This document shows positions 36,001 through 44,969 of a DNA stretch of 64,000 nt, piece by piece. The DNA is from Acidovorax sp. NB1 (GTDB lineage Bacteria; Pseudomonadota; Gammaproteobacteria; Burkholderiales; Burkholderiaceae_C): the NCBI RefSeq assembly GCF_005405905.1, contig NZ_BJHU01000029.1, positions 62,001 to 126,000 on the forward strand, written 5' to 3'. A program made the position numbers and the translations under genes. The stretch's first letter is position 1, and every line of letters starts with the position of its first letter. The notes under the pieces are model-generated. The model saw only the letters and a program-made list of their open reading frames with translations, was not told the DNA's origin and ran no database searches.

Positions 36001-38957
36001 CCGCCCACGCCCAGCGCCAGTTCGTAGTCGCGCAGCGCCTGCCCGGTGTGCGAGGTGGCGTGCTGGCGCACGTCCTCGGGCGTGCCCTCGGCCACGATCA
36101 GGCCGCCTGCATAGCCGCCCTCCGGCCCCAGATCGATGAGCCAGTCGCTCGCGCGGATCACGTCCAGGTTGTGCTCGATGACGATGAGCGAATGCCCCGC
36201 ATCGATGAGCTTGCGCAGCGCACGCATGAGCTTGGCAATGTCATCAAAGTGCAGGCCGGTGGTGGGCTCGTCGAACAGGAATAGCGTGCCTTTGCGTGCG
36301 ACGGCCTGGCGGGATTTGGAGGCTGTCTTCGCCGCCTCGGCCAGGAAGCCTGCCAGCTTGAGCCGCTGCGCCTCACCGCCAGACAAGGTCGGCACCGGCT
36401 GGCCCAGCGCCACGTATTCGAGCCCCACATCCACGATGGGCTGCAGCGCGCGGATCACGTCGCGGTCGTTGGCAAACAGGGTCGCAGCCTCGGCCACGGT
36501 GAGGGCCAGCACGTCGGCCACGTTCAGCGTCTTGCCGCCGCGCTCGATGGTGATCTCCAGAATCTCGGGCCGGTAGCGCTTGCCGTCGCAGTCCGGGCAG
36601 CGCAGGTACACGTCGCTCAGGAACTGCATCTCCACATGCTCAAAGCCCGAGCCGCCGCAGGTGGGGCAGCGCCCGTCGCCGCTGTTGAAGCTGAACTTGG
36701 CGGCGGTGTAGCTGCGCTGCTTGGACAGCGGTGCCACGGCAAAGAGTTCGCGGATGCTGTCCCACGCGCCCACATAGCTCACGGGGTTGGAACGCGCGGT
36801 CTTGCCGATGGGCGACTGGTCCACAAACACCACGTCCGACAGGTGGTCGGCGCCCAGCATGCGGTCGTGCGCGCCAGGGCTGTCGGTGGCCTTACCAAAG
36901 TGGCGCAGCAACGCGGGGGCCAGCACGTCCTGGATCAGGCTGGACTTGCCCGAGCCGCTCACGCCCGTCACGGTGACCAGGCGCTGCAGCGGAAACTCCA
37001 CCGTCACATCCTGCAGGTTGTGCTCGCGCGCGCCCTCCAGGATGAGGCGCGGGGTCGATTCCGTCACCATGCGCTTGAAGCCGAAGCCCACATGCTTGCG
37101 CCCGCCCAGGTAGGCGCCGGTGAGCGTGTCGGCCTGGCGCAGGTCGGTTGTCGTGCCGTCAAAAACAATCTGCCCGCCCAGGCGGCCCGGGCCGGGGCCC
37201 ATGTCGATCATGCGGTCGGCCGCGAGCATCACGGCCGGGTCATGCTCGACTACCACCAGTGTGTTGCCCGCATCGCGCAGGCGCAGCATGGCCTCGGTGA
37301 TGCGGTGCATGTCGCGCGGGTGCAGGCCGATGCTGGGTTCATCCAGCACAAACAGGGTGTTGACGAGGCTGGTGCCCAGGGCCGTGGTGAGATTGATGCG
37401 CTGCACTTCGCCGCCACTGAGCGTGCGGCTTTGGCGGTCGAGCGTGAGGTAGCCGATGCCCACGTCGCACAGGTATTGCAGGCGTGTGGTGATTTCTTCG
37501 TGCAACAACTTCAGCGCCTGGGCATCGCCGCCCTTGGCATCGTCACCCACCGGCAACTGCATGCGGTCGAAGAACCGACGCAGGCGGTCGATGGGCAGCA
37601 GCATCAGGTCGTGCAGACACAGGCCGGGCAGCGCTTCGAGCTGCTCGCGCGACCATTGCACGCCCTCTGGCATGAAACGCTTGCCGGGCTCCAGCACCGC
37701 GTCGGCGTCTTCCTTGCGACCGATGCGCCAGAGCAGGCTTTCCGTCTTGAGCCGCGCACCCGCGCAAGTGGGACACGGCGTGTAGCTGCGGTACTTGGAC
37801 AAGAGCACACGGATGTGCATCTTGTAGGCCTTGCTCTCCAGGTACTCGAAGAAGCGCTTGATGCCGTACCACTGCTTGCTCCACTGCCCGTCCTTGTAGC
37901 CAGGGGCGCCGCCAATCACCCATTTCTTCTGGTCGTCGGTGAGCTTGTACCAGGGCGTGTCGCGCGGGATGCCTGCGGCCTCGGCGTGGCGCATGAGGTC
38001 GTCCTGCGCCTCCTGCCACGCGGGGGTCTGGATGGTCTTGATGGCGCCCGCGCGCAGCGTGAGCTTGTCGTTGGGGATGACGAGGCCGTAGTCCACCCCG
38101 ATCACGCGGCCAAAGCCCCGGCAGCTGTCGCACGCGCCCACGGCGGAGTTGAACGAGAACATCGAGGGGATGGGGTCGCTGTAGCGCAGGTCACTGTCCG
38201 GGCAATGCAGGCCGGTCGAAAAGCGCCAAAGTTCCGGTTCGCCCTCGTCCACCAGCCGGTACACATTCAGCCGCCCCGTACCGCGCTTGAGCGCGACCTC
38301 AATGGCCTCGATCACCCGCGCCTTCTCGGCGTTGCCCAGGCGGAAACGGTCGGCCACCACGTCCAGCACCTTGCGCGGGCCGGTGGGCGTGGCCACCTCT
38401 CGCTCGGCCTGCACCTTGGTGAAGCCGCTGGCGGACAGCCATTGCTCGACCTGCTCGGCGCTGGTGTTGGCAGGCAACTCCACGGGGAAGGTCAGGACGA
38501 TGCGCGGGTCGCCCGCTGCGGCGCTGCGCTGCTGCAGCTCGGCATAAATGGTCTCGGGCGAGTCGTGCCGCACGGGCTGCGCCGTCTGCTTGTCAAAGAG
38601 CTGGCCCGCACGCGCGAACAGCAGCTTCAGGTGGTCGTTCAGCTCCGTCATCGTGCCCACGGTGGAGCGGCTGGAGCGCACGGGGTTGGTCTGGTCGATG
38701 GCAATGGCGGGGGGCACGCCCTCGACCTTGTCCACGGCGGGCTTGTCCATGCGGTCGAGGAACTGGCGCGCGTAGGCGCTGAAGGTCTCCACATACCGGC
38801 GCTGGCCCTCGGCGTACAGCGTGTCGAACACCAGGCTGGATTTGCCCGAGCCGCTCGGCCCCGTGACCACCGTGAGTTCGCCGGTGCGGATGTCCAGGTC
38901 CAGGTTCTTGAGGTTGTGCTGGCGTGCGCCACGGATGCGGATCTGTCCCTGGGTCAT
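33084..38957 (-). CDS. uvrA: Double-length UvrA (two fused excinuclease A subunits)
   Basis: One uninterrupted frame encodes 1957 residues, about twice normal UvrA (about 940). UvrA scans DNA for damage and loads UvrB in nucleotide excision repair. Each half is a full UvrA with two ABC domains: Walker [10 protein letters not shown] at about residue 34 and GVSGSGKSS at about 662 in the first half, GVSGSGKST at about 1041 and 1632 in the second. LSGGE signatures lie at about 511, 855, 1430 and 1838. CxxC zinc motifs occur in both halves. UvrA normally dimerises, so this may be a covalent pseudo-dimer. The halves differ clearly, so fusion is old. The linker near residues 990-1015 ([15 protein letters not shown]) is encoded by an interspersed repeat. 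No normal-length uvrA is in this window. Confidence 0.95.
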   Translation of the reverse strand: MTQGQIRIRGARQHNLKNLDLDIRTGELTVVTGPSGSGKSSLVFDTLYAEGQRRYVETFSAYARQFLDRMDKPAVDKVEGVPPAIAIDQTNPVRSSRSTVGTMTELNDHLKLLFARAGQLFDKQTAQPVRHDSPETIYAELQQRSAAAGDPRIVLTFPVELPANTSAEQVEQWLSASGFTKVQAEREVATPTGPRKVLDVVADRFRLGNAEKARVIEAIEVALKRGTGRLNVYRLVDEGEPELWRFSTGLHCPDSDLRYSDPIPSMFSFNSAVGACDSCRGFGRVIGVDYGLVIPNDKLTLRAGAIKTIQTPAWQEAQDDLMRHAEAAGIPRDTPWYKLTDDQKKWVIGGAPGYKDGQWSKQWYGIKRFFEYLESKAYKMHIRVLLSKYRSYTPCPTCAGARLKTESLLWRIGRKEDADAVLEPGKRFMPEGVQWSREQLEALPGLCLHDLMLLPIDRLRRFFDRMQLPVGDDAKGGDAQALKLLHEEITTRLQYLCDVGIGYLTLDRQSRTLSGGEVQRINLTTALGTSLVNTLFVLDEPSIGLHPRDMHRITEAMLRLRDAGNTLVVVEHDPAVMLAADRMIDMGPGPGRLGGQIVFDGTTTDLRQADTLTGAYLGGRKHVGFGFKRMVTESTPRLILEGAREHNLQDVTVEFPLQRLVTVTGVSGSGKSSLIQDVLAPALLRHFGKATDSPGAHDRMLGADHLSDVVFVDQSPIGKTARSNPVSYVGAWDSIRELFAVAPLSKQRSYTAAKFSFNSGDGRCPTCGGSGFEHVEMQFLSDVYLRCPDCDGKRYRPEILEITIERGGKTLNVADVLALTVAEAATLFANDRDVIRALQPIVDVGLEYVALGQPVPTLSGGEAQRLKLAGFLAEAAKTASKSRQAVARKGTLFLFDEPTTGLHFDDIAKLMRALRKLIDAGHSLIVIEHNLDVIRASDWLIDLGPEGGYAGGLIVAEGTPEDVRQHATSHTGQALRDYELALGVGGHSVHEKAALLRKRELSGQDGSAQEAKNAIEIVNAKEHNLKNLSVDIPRGKFNVVTGVSGSGKSTLAFDILFNEGQRRYLESLNAYARSIVQPAGRPEVDAVYGIPPTVAIEQRLSRGGRKSTVGTTTEVWHFLRLLYVKLGTQHCVKDGAAVQPQTPESIAAQLLTQFRGQHIGLLAPLVMNRKGVYTELADWARPRGYTHLRVDGNFLPTTNFPRIDRFKEHTIELPVASLDVSPENEAALRTALADALTHGKGVVHVLSGIAGLREAMECGQPTAGIGQLQAFSTKRACPVCATSYAELDPRLFSYNSKHGWCSDCVGTGVKLTKDQRKVFDDSVQDDKEKGREQTFAEPEVEDLADTACPTCSGTRLNATARAVQFAGVGITDIAALSVTDVRRWVETLRVEGGMTAREADIARDLVPEIQSRLEFLEEVGLGYLTLDRGAPTLSGGEAQRIRLAAQLGSNLQGVCYVLDEPTIGLHARDNQILLNALHKLGDKGNTLVVVEHDEDTIRRADHIIDIGPSAGKRGGRLVAQGSVSDLTAAEDSQTGRYLLHAMKHPLQLRRSMVAGEVSAEATAAFAQAEAAAPTGRQSAAVKKRAAQAAALAADALTEAKERAAMRWLTVHGAQLHNLQNVTATVPLHRLVAVTGVSGSGKSTLARDVLLANVQAWVQQRSTKAGRDAMDAGKAPPLVGCTGLSGFESIDRVLEVDQTPIGKTPRSCPATYIGFWDTIRKLFAETLEAKARGYAAGRFSFNTGEGRCPSCEGAGVRTIEMSFLPDVKVPCETCHGARFNPETLAVTWRGKSIGDVLQMEVDEAVDFFATMPSIAHPLQLLKDVGLGYLTLGQPSPTLSGGEAQRIKLVTELTKVRDEVGRRGQKAPHTLYVLDEPTVGLHMADVDKLIRVLHRLVDGGHSVIVIEHDLDVIAEADWILDLGPEGGNAGGRIVAAATPEDVVAAGTHTGKALAPVLAR
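35913..35973 (-). repeat. Interspersed repeat, copy 5 (in the linker of double uvrA)
   Basis: The minus strand has the core GCTACGAAAAAGAGAGC at 35973-35957, then CTGTCGGGGCAAGATGG and a GGAGGCCAAAAATGCC-type tail, the full-length form of the family. It is read in frame as part of the linker joining the two UvrA halves. Confidence 0.7.
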
Positions 38958-39183
38958 GGAGGCGGTCTTTCGGGTGTGAGGCAGAACATTCTAGGGACGC
39001 CCGGAGCCCCGCGTATGCGCCAGGCGATTACCCCCGCAGGGCAGTGCGACGGGGTTTGACAAGGCACAAAAACCCACGCTGCAAAGGGTATTTCACTCGG
39101 ACAAACCCCTTTGGCGCCCCGGGGGCATGCGTATAGACTGCCCCTTCACCGCGACAACAAGACACCAGCAAGAGGAGACAGCC

Positions 39184-40299
39184 ATGAAGCAATGGCAAAC
39201 ACTGTGGGCCGGCCTGGCCCTGGCCCTTTCCGTGGGCAGCACCAGCCACGCCCAGATCCTGATCGGCCAGACCGCCGGGTTTTCCGGCCAGGTGGCGGCC
39301 GGGGTGAAGGAGACCACCGACGGTGCCCGGCTGTACATCGACGCCATCAACGCCAAAGGCGGTGTCAACGGTCAGAAAATCGAGCTGATCTCCCTGGACG
39401 ACAAGTTCGACCCCAAGCTGGCAGCGGAAAACGCGCGCACGCTGATTGAAGACAAGAACGTCTCTGCCCTGTTCCTCAACCGGGGCACACCCCACACCGA
39501 AGCCATCCTGCCGCTGCTGGACAAACACGGCGTGGTGCTGGTGGCACCGTCCACGGGCGCCATGGTGCTGCACCAGCCCGTGCGCAAATACATCTTCAAT
39601 GTGCGCGCCACCTACCAGCGCGAGGCGGAAAAGGCGATCACCCACCTGGCCTCCATGGGCATCAGCCGCGTGGCGCTGGTGTATGCGGACGACAGCTTTG
39701 GCGCCGACGGCATCCAGGGCGCACAGAAGGGCCTGGCGGCCGCCAAGCTGACCGCCGCGGTGTCCGAAAAGTTCGACCGCGCCAAGCCCGACTTCGCCCC
39801 CATTGCCGCCAAGGTGGCCAAAGCCGATGCGCAGGCGGTGCTGATGGTGGCCTCGGGCTCTGCGGTGGTGGACGCCACCAACGCCCTGCGCACAGCGGGT
39901 TCGGCCGCGCAGATCGTGACGCTGTCCAACAACGCCTCCAGCGGCTTCATCAAGAGCCTGGGTGCCAACGCCCGGGGCGTGATCGTGACCCAGGTGTTCC
40001 CCAACGAGCGGGCCGTGACCTACCCGATGGTGAAGGAAGCCCAGGAGCTGGCCAAAACCAAGGGGCTCAACGAGATCAGCCCCGCCATGCTGGAAGGCTT
40101 TGCCGCCGCCAAGGTGCTGGTGGAAGGCCTCAAGCGCGCAGGCCCCAAGCCCACCCGCGACAAGATCCAGACCGCGCTGGAAAGCATCAAGAAGCTGGAC
40201 CTGGGCGGGCTGGAGGTGAACTTCAGCCCCGAGGACCATACCGGACTGGACTTTGCCGACCTGTCCATCATCGGCACGGACGGGCGCTTCCGCCGCTGA
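39184..40299 (+). CDS. Branched-chain amino-acid-type ABC binding protein, copy A
   Basis: The ATG at 39184 gives 371 residues with signal peptide MKQWQTLWAGLALALSVG ending SHAQ. The mature protein is a type I periplasmic binding protein of the LivK/ANF-receptor group: ILIGQTAGFSGQVAA, INAKGGVNGQKIELISLDD, LDKHGVVLVAPSTGAMVLH, and YADDSFGADGIQGAQ. It is divergent from uvrA and followed 90 bases later by a close paralogue. There is no permease or ATPase gene nearby, so it either serves a transporter encoded elsewhere or acts as a sensor protein. Confidence 0.92.
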   Translation: MKQWQTLWAGLALALSVGSTSHAQILIGQTAGFSGQVAAGVKETTDGARLYIDAINAKGGVNGQKIELISLDDKFDPKLAAENARTLIEDKNVSALFLNRGTPHTEAILPLLDKHGVVLVAPSTGAMVLHQPVRKYIFNVRATYQREAEKAITHLASMGISRVALVYADDSFGADGIQGAQKGLAAAKLTAAVSEKFDRAKPDFAPIAAKVAKADAQAVLMVASGSAVVDATNALRTAGSAAQIVTLSNNASSGFIKSLGANARGVIVTQVFPNERAVTYPMVKEAQELAKTKGLNEISPAMLEGFAAAKVLVEGLKRAGPKPTRDKIQTALESIKKLDLGGLEVNFSPEDHTGLDFADLSIIGTDGRFRR

Positions 40300-40389
40300 G
40301 CGCCTGGGCGCTAGGTCTACGCGTTTTTACAGTTGTCCCGCGCGGGGGCGTCCCTACACTCGGGCGCTCCACACGCAGGAGACAACCCC

Positions 40390-41508
40390 ATGAAGAAAAC
40401 TGGCCTGGCCGGCGCGCTCTGCGCCCTGGCCGCCACCCTGGGCATCGGTTCCGCCCACGCACAGATCCTGATTGGCCAGACGGTGGGCATCACCGGCTCG
40501 GCCGCAGCCACGGTGGCCGAGTCCATGCAGGGCGCCGCCCTCTACATCGACCACATCAATGCCAAAGGCGGCGTGGGCGGCCAGAAGGTCGAGGTGGTTT
40601 CGCTGGACGACAAGTTCGACCCCAAGCTCACGCTGCAGAACACCAAGACACTGATAGAAGAAAAGGGCGTGATCGGCCTGTTCATGACACGCGGCACGCC
40701 CCACACGCAGGGCATCATGCCGCTGCTGGAGCAGCACGGCGTGCCGCTGGTCGGCCCTTCCACCGGGGCCATGGTGCTGCACCAGCCGGTGCCCAAGTAC
40801 ATCTTCAACGTACGGGCGCCCTACCAACGCGAGGTAGAAAAGGCCATCACCCACCTCAACACCCTGGGCATCAAACGCATCGGTGTGGTGCATGTGGACG
40901 ACACCTTTGGTGCGGATGGCCTTGCGGGTGCGCAGTCCGGCTTCAAGGCCAACCAGCTGGACGCCCTCTTCATCGAAAAGTTTGACCGCGCCAAGCCCGA
41001 CTACAGCGCGATCGCACCCCGGGTGGCACAAAAGCAGCCGCAGGCCGTTGTTTTCATCGGCACCGGTGCGGCGGTGGTAGATGGCATCAAGGCCTTGCGT
41101 GCCGCAGGCGTCAACGGGCAGATCGTGACGCTGTCCAACAACGCATCGGGCGGCTTCGTGAAACTGCTGGGCGACCAGGCGCGGGGTGTGGTGGTCACCC
41201 AGGTGTTCCCTTCTGAGCGCTCACTCAACTACCCCGTCGTCAAGGAGGCCATGGAACTGGCGCGCGCCAAGAAGATTGCGGACCTCACCCCCGCCATGGT
41301 GGAAGGTTTTGTCAGCGCCAAGGTGCTTGTGGAAGGACTCAAGCGCGCAGGCCCCAAGCCAGACCGCGCCAAGCTGCATGCGGGGCTGGAGAGCATCAAG
41401 AAGTGGGACCTGGGCGGGGTAGAGCTGAGCTACAGCCCCACCGACCACAGTGGCCTGGTGTTTGCCGATCTTTCCATCATCGGCAGTGATGGCCGCTTCA
41501 AGCGCTGA
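40390..41508 (+). CDS. Branched-chain amino-acid-type ABC binding protein, copy B
   Basis: The 372-residue protein is colinear and clearly similar to the preceding one through its length (ILIGQTVGITGSAAA, VSLDDKFDPKLTLQN, LEQHGVPLVGPSTGAMVLH, FADLSIIGSDGRFKR), showing a tandem duplication. Signal peptide MKKTGLAGALCALAATLGIG ends SAHAQ. Both upstream regions carry a GGAGACA-type ribosome-binding site. Differences cluster in the loops that line the ligand cleft, so the two may bind different ligands. An intrinsic terminator follows. Confidence 0.92.
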   Translation: MKKTGLAGALCALAATLGIGSAHAQILIGQTVGITGSAAATVAESMQGAALYIDHINAKGGVGGQKVEVVSLDDKFDPKLTLQNTKTLIEEKGVIGLFMTRGTPHTQGIMPLLEQHGVPLVGPSTGAMVLHQPVPKYIFNVRAPYQREVEKAITHLNTLGIKRIGVVHVDDTFGADGLAGAQSGFKANQLDALFIEKFDRAKPDYSAIAPRVAQKQPQAVVFIGTGAAVVDGIKALRAAGVNGQIVTLSNNASGGFVKLLGDQARGVVVTQVFPSERSLNYPVVKEAMELARAKKIADLTPAMVEGFVSAKVLVEGLKRAGPKPDRAKLHAGLESIKKWDLGGVELSYSPTDHSGLVFADLSIIGSDGRFKR

Positions 41509-41554
41509 GGCACCAAGCCGCTGACGCGCCAAAACACGGCGCAGCGGCGCCACC

Positions 41555-41592
41555 AAAAAAGAAGCCCGGGGCGAATGCACCGGGCTTTTTTG
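41555..41592. terminator. Bidirectional intrinsic terminator
   Basis: AGCCCGG (41563-41569) pairs with CCGGGCT (41580-41586), flanked by an A-tract and a T-tract, between the second binding protein and the convergent small membrane-protein gene. It can serve both. Confidence 0.85.
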
Positions 41593-41654
41593 TGTCCCGT
41601 CATGGCTGGTTGACAGGCGCCACACAGGCACCTGCAGGCCATGCGGCGGAACGC

Positions 41655-41873
41655 TTACTGTGCGCTGGCAGGAGCAGCTGGAGCAGCAGGCGCCGCAGCG
41701 GGAGCTGCCACCGGCGCAGATGCAGGTGCGGCCGCACTGGCAGGGGCCTCTGGCGCGTGCACGGCATCGGCGCCGTGTTTTTCACCGCCCATGTCGGCCT
41801 TGTCGCCCGCCACGATGATCACGTACATCGACAGCGCTGCGAACAGAACGAAGCCAACAACAATCTTCCACAT
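41655..41873 (-). CDS. Small single-pass membrane protein with Ala/Pro-rich tail
   Basis: The ATG at 41873 is preceded at seven bases by a strong AAGGAG site, which supports translation. The 72-residue product has one N-terminal helix (MWKIVVGFVLFAALSMYVII) and then a hydrophilic stretch KADMGGEKHGADAVHA and a low-complexity Ala/Pro tail ending ASAQ. I do not recognise a family. It lies downstream of the MFS gene on the same strand, separated by a strong hairpin, so it may be co-transcribed at low level. Confidence 0.65.
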   Translation of the reverse strand: MWKIVVGFVLFAALSMYVIIVAGDKADMGGEKHGADAVHAPEAPASAAAPASAPVAAPAAAPAAPAAPASAQ

Positions 41874-41980
41874 AACAATCTCCTTGGGTCCTTGGGAATG
41901 GGTTTGTTCAATCAAGGGGCCTGCTGACACGCAGGGTTATCGGTTGTACTGGTGCGCGGCACAAGCCCCTTGATGGAACA

Positions 41981-42010
41981 CAGGGCCCGCCCCTTGCGGG
42001 TTGGGCCCTG
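41981..42010 (-). other. Strong hairpin after the MFS gene
   Basis: CAGGGCCC and GGGCCCTG are perfect eight-base arms around a 14-base loop that can itself pair (CCGC with GCGG). It lies 57 bases past the MFS stop on the minus strand, without a T-tract; probably a partial terminator or 3'-end protector. Confidence 0.45.
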
Positions 42011-42066
42011 CACACCGGTCGGTGCCGATCGGCAACCCCACAGGGTCACCGGTCGGGCATCACGAA

Positions 42067-43728
42067 TCAGTCGTTGGCGTAGATGTCCACGTCCTTGGTT
42101 TCCTTGATGAACAGGCCACCAATCACCACCGTGGCACCGGCGATGATGATGGGGTACCACAGGCCGTTGTACATGTTGCCGGTCTGGGCCACGATGGCGA
42201 ACGCCGTGGTGGGCAGCAGGCCGCCAAACCAGCCGTTACCAATGTGGTACGGCAGGGACATGGACGTGTAGCGGATGCGGGTCGGGAACATTTCCACCAG
42301 CATGGCGGCAATCGGGCCGTACACCATGGTCACCAGCAGCACCAGGTAGACCAGGATCGCGATGACCATGACCTTGTCGATGCGGGCGGGGTCCGCCTTG
42401 GTGGGGTAGCCAGCGGCCTTCAGAGCATCGGCCACGGCCTTCTTGAACTCGCCGTCCTTCTTCTTGGCTTCGTCAGCGGGCAGGCCCTTGCTGCTGTAGC
42501 CGGTGATGGCGGTTTCGCCGATCTTGATCACAGCAGGGGTGCCTGCTGCGGCAGGGGCGTTCTCGTAGCTCACCGAAGCGCCGGCCAGCACCTGCTTGGC
42601 GATGTCGCACGAGCTGGTGAACTTGACGGTGCCGGTGGGGTTGAACTGGAACGAGCACTCGTTGGCGTCTGCCACCACGACAACCTTGTTCTTGGCCTGG
42701 GCTTCAGCCAGGGCGGGGTTGGCCGCCTTGGTGAGTGCGCCGAACACGGGGAAGTAGGTCAGCGCGGCCAGCAAGCAGCCTGCCAGGATGATGGGCTTGC
42801 GGCCGATCTTGTCAGACAGCGAACCGAACACGATGAAGAAAGGCGTACCGATCAACAGCGAGATGGCCACGAAGATGTTGGCCGTCGCGCCGTCCACCTT
42901 CAGCGCTTGCGTCAGGAAGAACAGTGCATAGAACTGGCCCGAATACCACACCACAGCCTGGCCAGCCGTCAGGCCCACCAGTGCCAGGATCACGATCTTG
43001 AGGTTCTTCCACTCGCCGAAGGATTCCTTCAGTGGGGCCTTGGAGGTCTTGCCCTCGGCCTTCATCTTCTGGAATGCAGGCGATTCGTTCATGGCCAGGC
43101 GAATCCACACAGAGATGGCCAGCAGCACGATGGACACGATGAACGGAACGCGCCAGCCCCAGTCTGCAAAAGCCTCTTCACCCACAATGGTGCGGGTGCC
43201 CAGGATCACCATCAGCGACAGGAACAGGCCCAGCGTTGCGGTGGTCTGAATCCAGGCGGTGTAGGCACCACGGCGGCCGTGCGGAGCATGCTCGGCCACA
43301 TAGGTGGCGGCGCCGCCGTACTCACCGCCCAGGGCCAGGCCCTGCAGCAGACGCAGCACAATCAGGATGATGGGAGCGGCCACACCAATCGACGCATAGG
43401 TCGGCAGGATACCCACGATGAACGTGGACAGGCCCATGATCAGGATGGTGACCAGGAAGGTGTACTTGCGGCCGATCATGTCGCCCAGGCGGCCGAAGAA
43501 GATGGCGCCGAAGGGGCGAACAATGAAGCCCGCGGCAAACGCCAGCAGCGCGAAGATGAACGCCGAGCCGGCATCCAGACCGCTGAAGAACTGCTTGGCA
43601 ATGATGGCCGCGAGCGAGCCGTAGAGGTAAAAGTCGTACCACTCGAAAACAGTGCCGAGCGACGAAGCGAAGATGACCTTCCGCTCTTCGGGCGTCATCG
43701 GCCGCGGTGCGGGATGGACTGTAGCCAT
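42067..43728 (-). CDS. MFS transporter of the metabolite:H+ symporter (MHS) type, with a large loop
   Basis: The ATG at 43728 gives 553 residues. Family marks include SSLGTVFEWYDFYLYGSLAA, GRLGDMIGRKYTF (loop 2-3 signature), LRLLQGLALGGEYGGAA and FGSLSDKIGRKPIILAG (second-half copy). Such proteins import carboxylates, proline/betaine or shikimate with protons. At about residues 330-450 there is a hydrophilic stretch of some 120 residues with two cysteines (NECSF and SSCDI) between transmembrane helices, longer than in ProP or ShiA. The substrate is unknown. The gene has its own 173-base upstream region and no enzyme in operon with it. Confidence 0.9.
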   Translation of the reverse strand: MATVHPAPRPMTPEERKVIFASSLGTVFEWYDFYLYGSLAAIIAKQFFSGLDAGSAFIFALLAFAAGFIVRPFGAIFFGRLGDMIGRKYTFLVTILIMGLSTFIVGILPTYASIGVAAPIILIVLRLLQGLALGGEYGGAATYVAEHAPHGRRGAYTAWIQTTATLGLFLSLMVILGTRTIVGEEAFADWGWRVPFIVSIVLLAISVWIRLAMNESPAFQKMKAEGKTSKAPLKESFGEWKNLKIVILALVGLTAGQAVVWYSGQFYALFFLTQALKVDGATANIFVAISLLIGTPFFIVFGSLSDKIGRKPIILAGCLLAALTYFPVFGALTKAANPALAEAQAKNKVVVVADANECSFQFNPTGTVKFTSSCDIAKQVLAGASVSYENAPAAAGTPAVIKIGETAITGYSSKGLPADEAKKKDGEFKKAVADALKAAGYPTKADPARIDKVMVIAILVYLVLLVTMVYGPIAAMLVEMFPTRIRYTSMSLPYHIGNGWFGGLLPTTAFAIVAQTGNMYNGLWYPIIIAGATVVIGGLFIKETKDVDIYAND

Positions 43729-43901
43729 GGTGAATGTCTCCTGTTGGTTATTCAGACCGCGCTGCGGCGGGCTGTACGCATTCTTGGAGATTGCACTGAC
43801 CACGCTCTGACGCGAAACCAACAAGAGCTTTCATCAAACTGACCGCTCTCTGACAACTTAGGGTGAAACCCGCAGCACCCCTTTCAGCATCCGGAAACAG
43901 C

Positions 43902-44555
43902 TCAGGACTTCGCGGGTAAACCCGATGGAAGCTGGCTGACAGCATCCCAGCCCGGGCCATCGAACCATGTGTCTCCATCGAGGTAGGCACGCAGCATGGG
44001 CAGGCTGTCGAGCCCCCAGAAAATCTTGCCGTCCACCGCAAACGCAGGCACGCCAAACACACCCGCCGCCTGCGCGGCCTCGGTGTTGGCGCGCAGCAGC
44101 GCCTTGGGGCCGTCGCTGTGCATGTCCTGCCCTGGGCGGATCTGCTCGGCCAGCTCGGCCGCCAATGCAGCCAGGCGCTCAGCATCCAGCGCATCGTGCC
44201 CGCCCTGCCACACGTGGCGCAGCACGGTGCCCGCCACAAAGCGGTTGATGCGGCCATCGTCGCTGCAGGCCAGCGCCTGGCGCAGCAACGGCAGCGGATT
44301 GAACGGGTGGCGCGCGGGCATCGAGAGCGGCGTGCCCTGGGCGTGGCCCAGCCAGGTCACGTGGCGGTAGGTCCAGGCGCGCTTGGGCGCAATGCCCGCC
44401 GGGCCGGGATTGCTGTGCTGCTGCAGCAGTGCGCCCAGCAGCACGGGCTGGTAGGCCACGCTGTAGCTCAGGCCCTCCAGCACCTCGGGCAGGCGTTCAA
44501 ACGCCAGCCAGGCATAGGGCGAGACAAAGTCCAGGTAGAAGGTGATGTGCTTCAT
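43902..44555 (-). CDS. 2-hydroxychromene-2-carboxylate isomerase family (DsbA-fold)
   Basis: The ATG at 44555 (MKHITFYLDFVSPYAWLAF) gives 217 residues. It is a thioredoxin-fold, glutathione-dependent isomerase of the HCCA/kappa-GST group: the FVSPYAWLAFERLP start has Ser in place of the DsbA cysteines, then RHVTWLGHAQGTPL and a C-terminal GVFGVPAFAVDGKIFWG with the cis-proline loop. HCCA isomerase acts in naphthalene breakdown, but many family members stand outside such pathways. No aromatic-degradation gene is near, so the substrate is open. Confidence 0.85.
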   Translation of the reverse strand: MKHITFYLDFVSPYAWLAFERLPEVLEGLSYSVAYQPVLLGALLQQHSNPGPAGIAPKRAWTYRHVTWLGHAQGTPLSMPARHPFNPLPLLRQALACSDDGRINRFVAGTVLRHVWQGGHDALDAERLAALAAELAEQIRPGQDMHSDGPKALLRANTEAAQAAGVFGVPAFAVDGKIFWGLDSLPMLRAYLDGDTWFDGPGWDAVSQLPSGLPAKS

Positions 44556-44711
44556 GTCAACTCTCCATGCCATCGCACGGCGACCCACCGTGCGGAAACC
44601 GTGTGCGTCCCGGGCGGGGGCAACCGCGCAGGGGCCACCCCGCCGCACTGGCTGCGCCCACCTGCCCGCATCGCGCAGCCATGCAAAAGCGGGAGGACGC
44701 GGCGCAACCGC

Positions 44712-44969
44712 TCAAGGGGATGTCTCAAGGCCAATGCCTGCACGGCCGAGCAGCTGCACCCAGATGCCCCGGCGCAGGTTGCCATCGGCGCGCGACCAGA
44801 GGCGGATCTCGTCCAGCGTGCGAAAGCAGCCTTCGCAGTGGCTGCGGTCGGGGGACATGCGGCACACCGAGATGCAGGGAGAGGGCACGGGCTCGGCATT
44901 TTCATGGTCAAAATGGCCGTCTGCGCGCAACTGAATTGCCTTGGCAGCTAGCAAATCAATAGCATTCAT
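44712..44969 (-). CDS. DUF1289 family cysteine protein whose N-terminus is repeat-derived
   Basis: From the ATG at 44969, which overlaps the upstream stop by ATGA, the product has 85 residues. The DUF1289 domain covers about residues 28-75: PSPCISVCRMSP, then CEGCFRTLDEI, four cysteines likely to bind metal. The function is unknown. The first 25 residues (NAIDLLAAKAIQLRADGHF) are encoded by a copy of the interspersed repeat, so the repeat seems to supply the present start codon context and N-terminal extension. An internal start nearer the cysteine motif is possible but no ATG or good ribosome site is seen there. Confidence 0.8.
   Translation of the reverse strand: MNAIDLLAAKAIQLRADGHFDHENAEPVPSPCISVCRMSPDRSHCEGCFRTLDEIRLWSRADGNLRRGIWVQLLGRAGIGLETSP
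44895..44963 (-). repeat. Interspersed repeat, copy 6 (5' end of the DUF1289 gene)
   Basis: The minus strand core GCTATTGATTTGCTAGC at 44963-44947 begins three bases after the ATG, followed by TGCCAAGGCAATTCAG and GGCCATTTTGA-type tail. Core and tail match the long form of the family. Confidence 0.65.

Noticed and set aside
33084-38957. Double uvrA as an assembly or sequencing artefact
   Set aside because: The halves are clearly different in sequence and joined by an open in-frame linker, so a collapsed or duplicated contig is unlikely.
36636-39059. Very long open frame on the plus strand opposite uvrA, and similar long antisense frames opposite ahcY, metF, the kinase and mccA
   Set aside because: They mirror the codon pattern of the real high-GC gene on the other strand, are rich in His, Arg, Gly and Ala without domains, and lack start signals.
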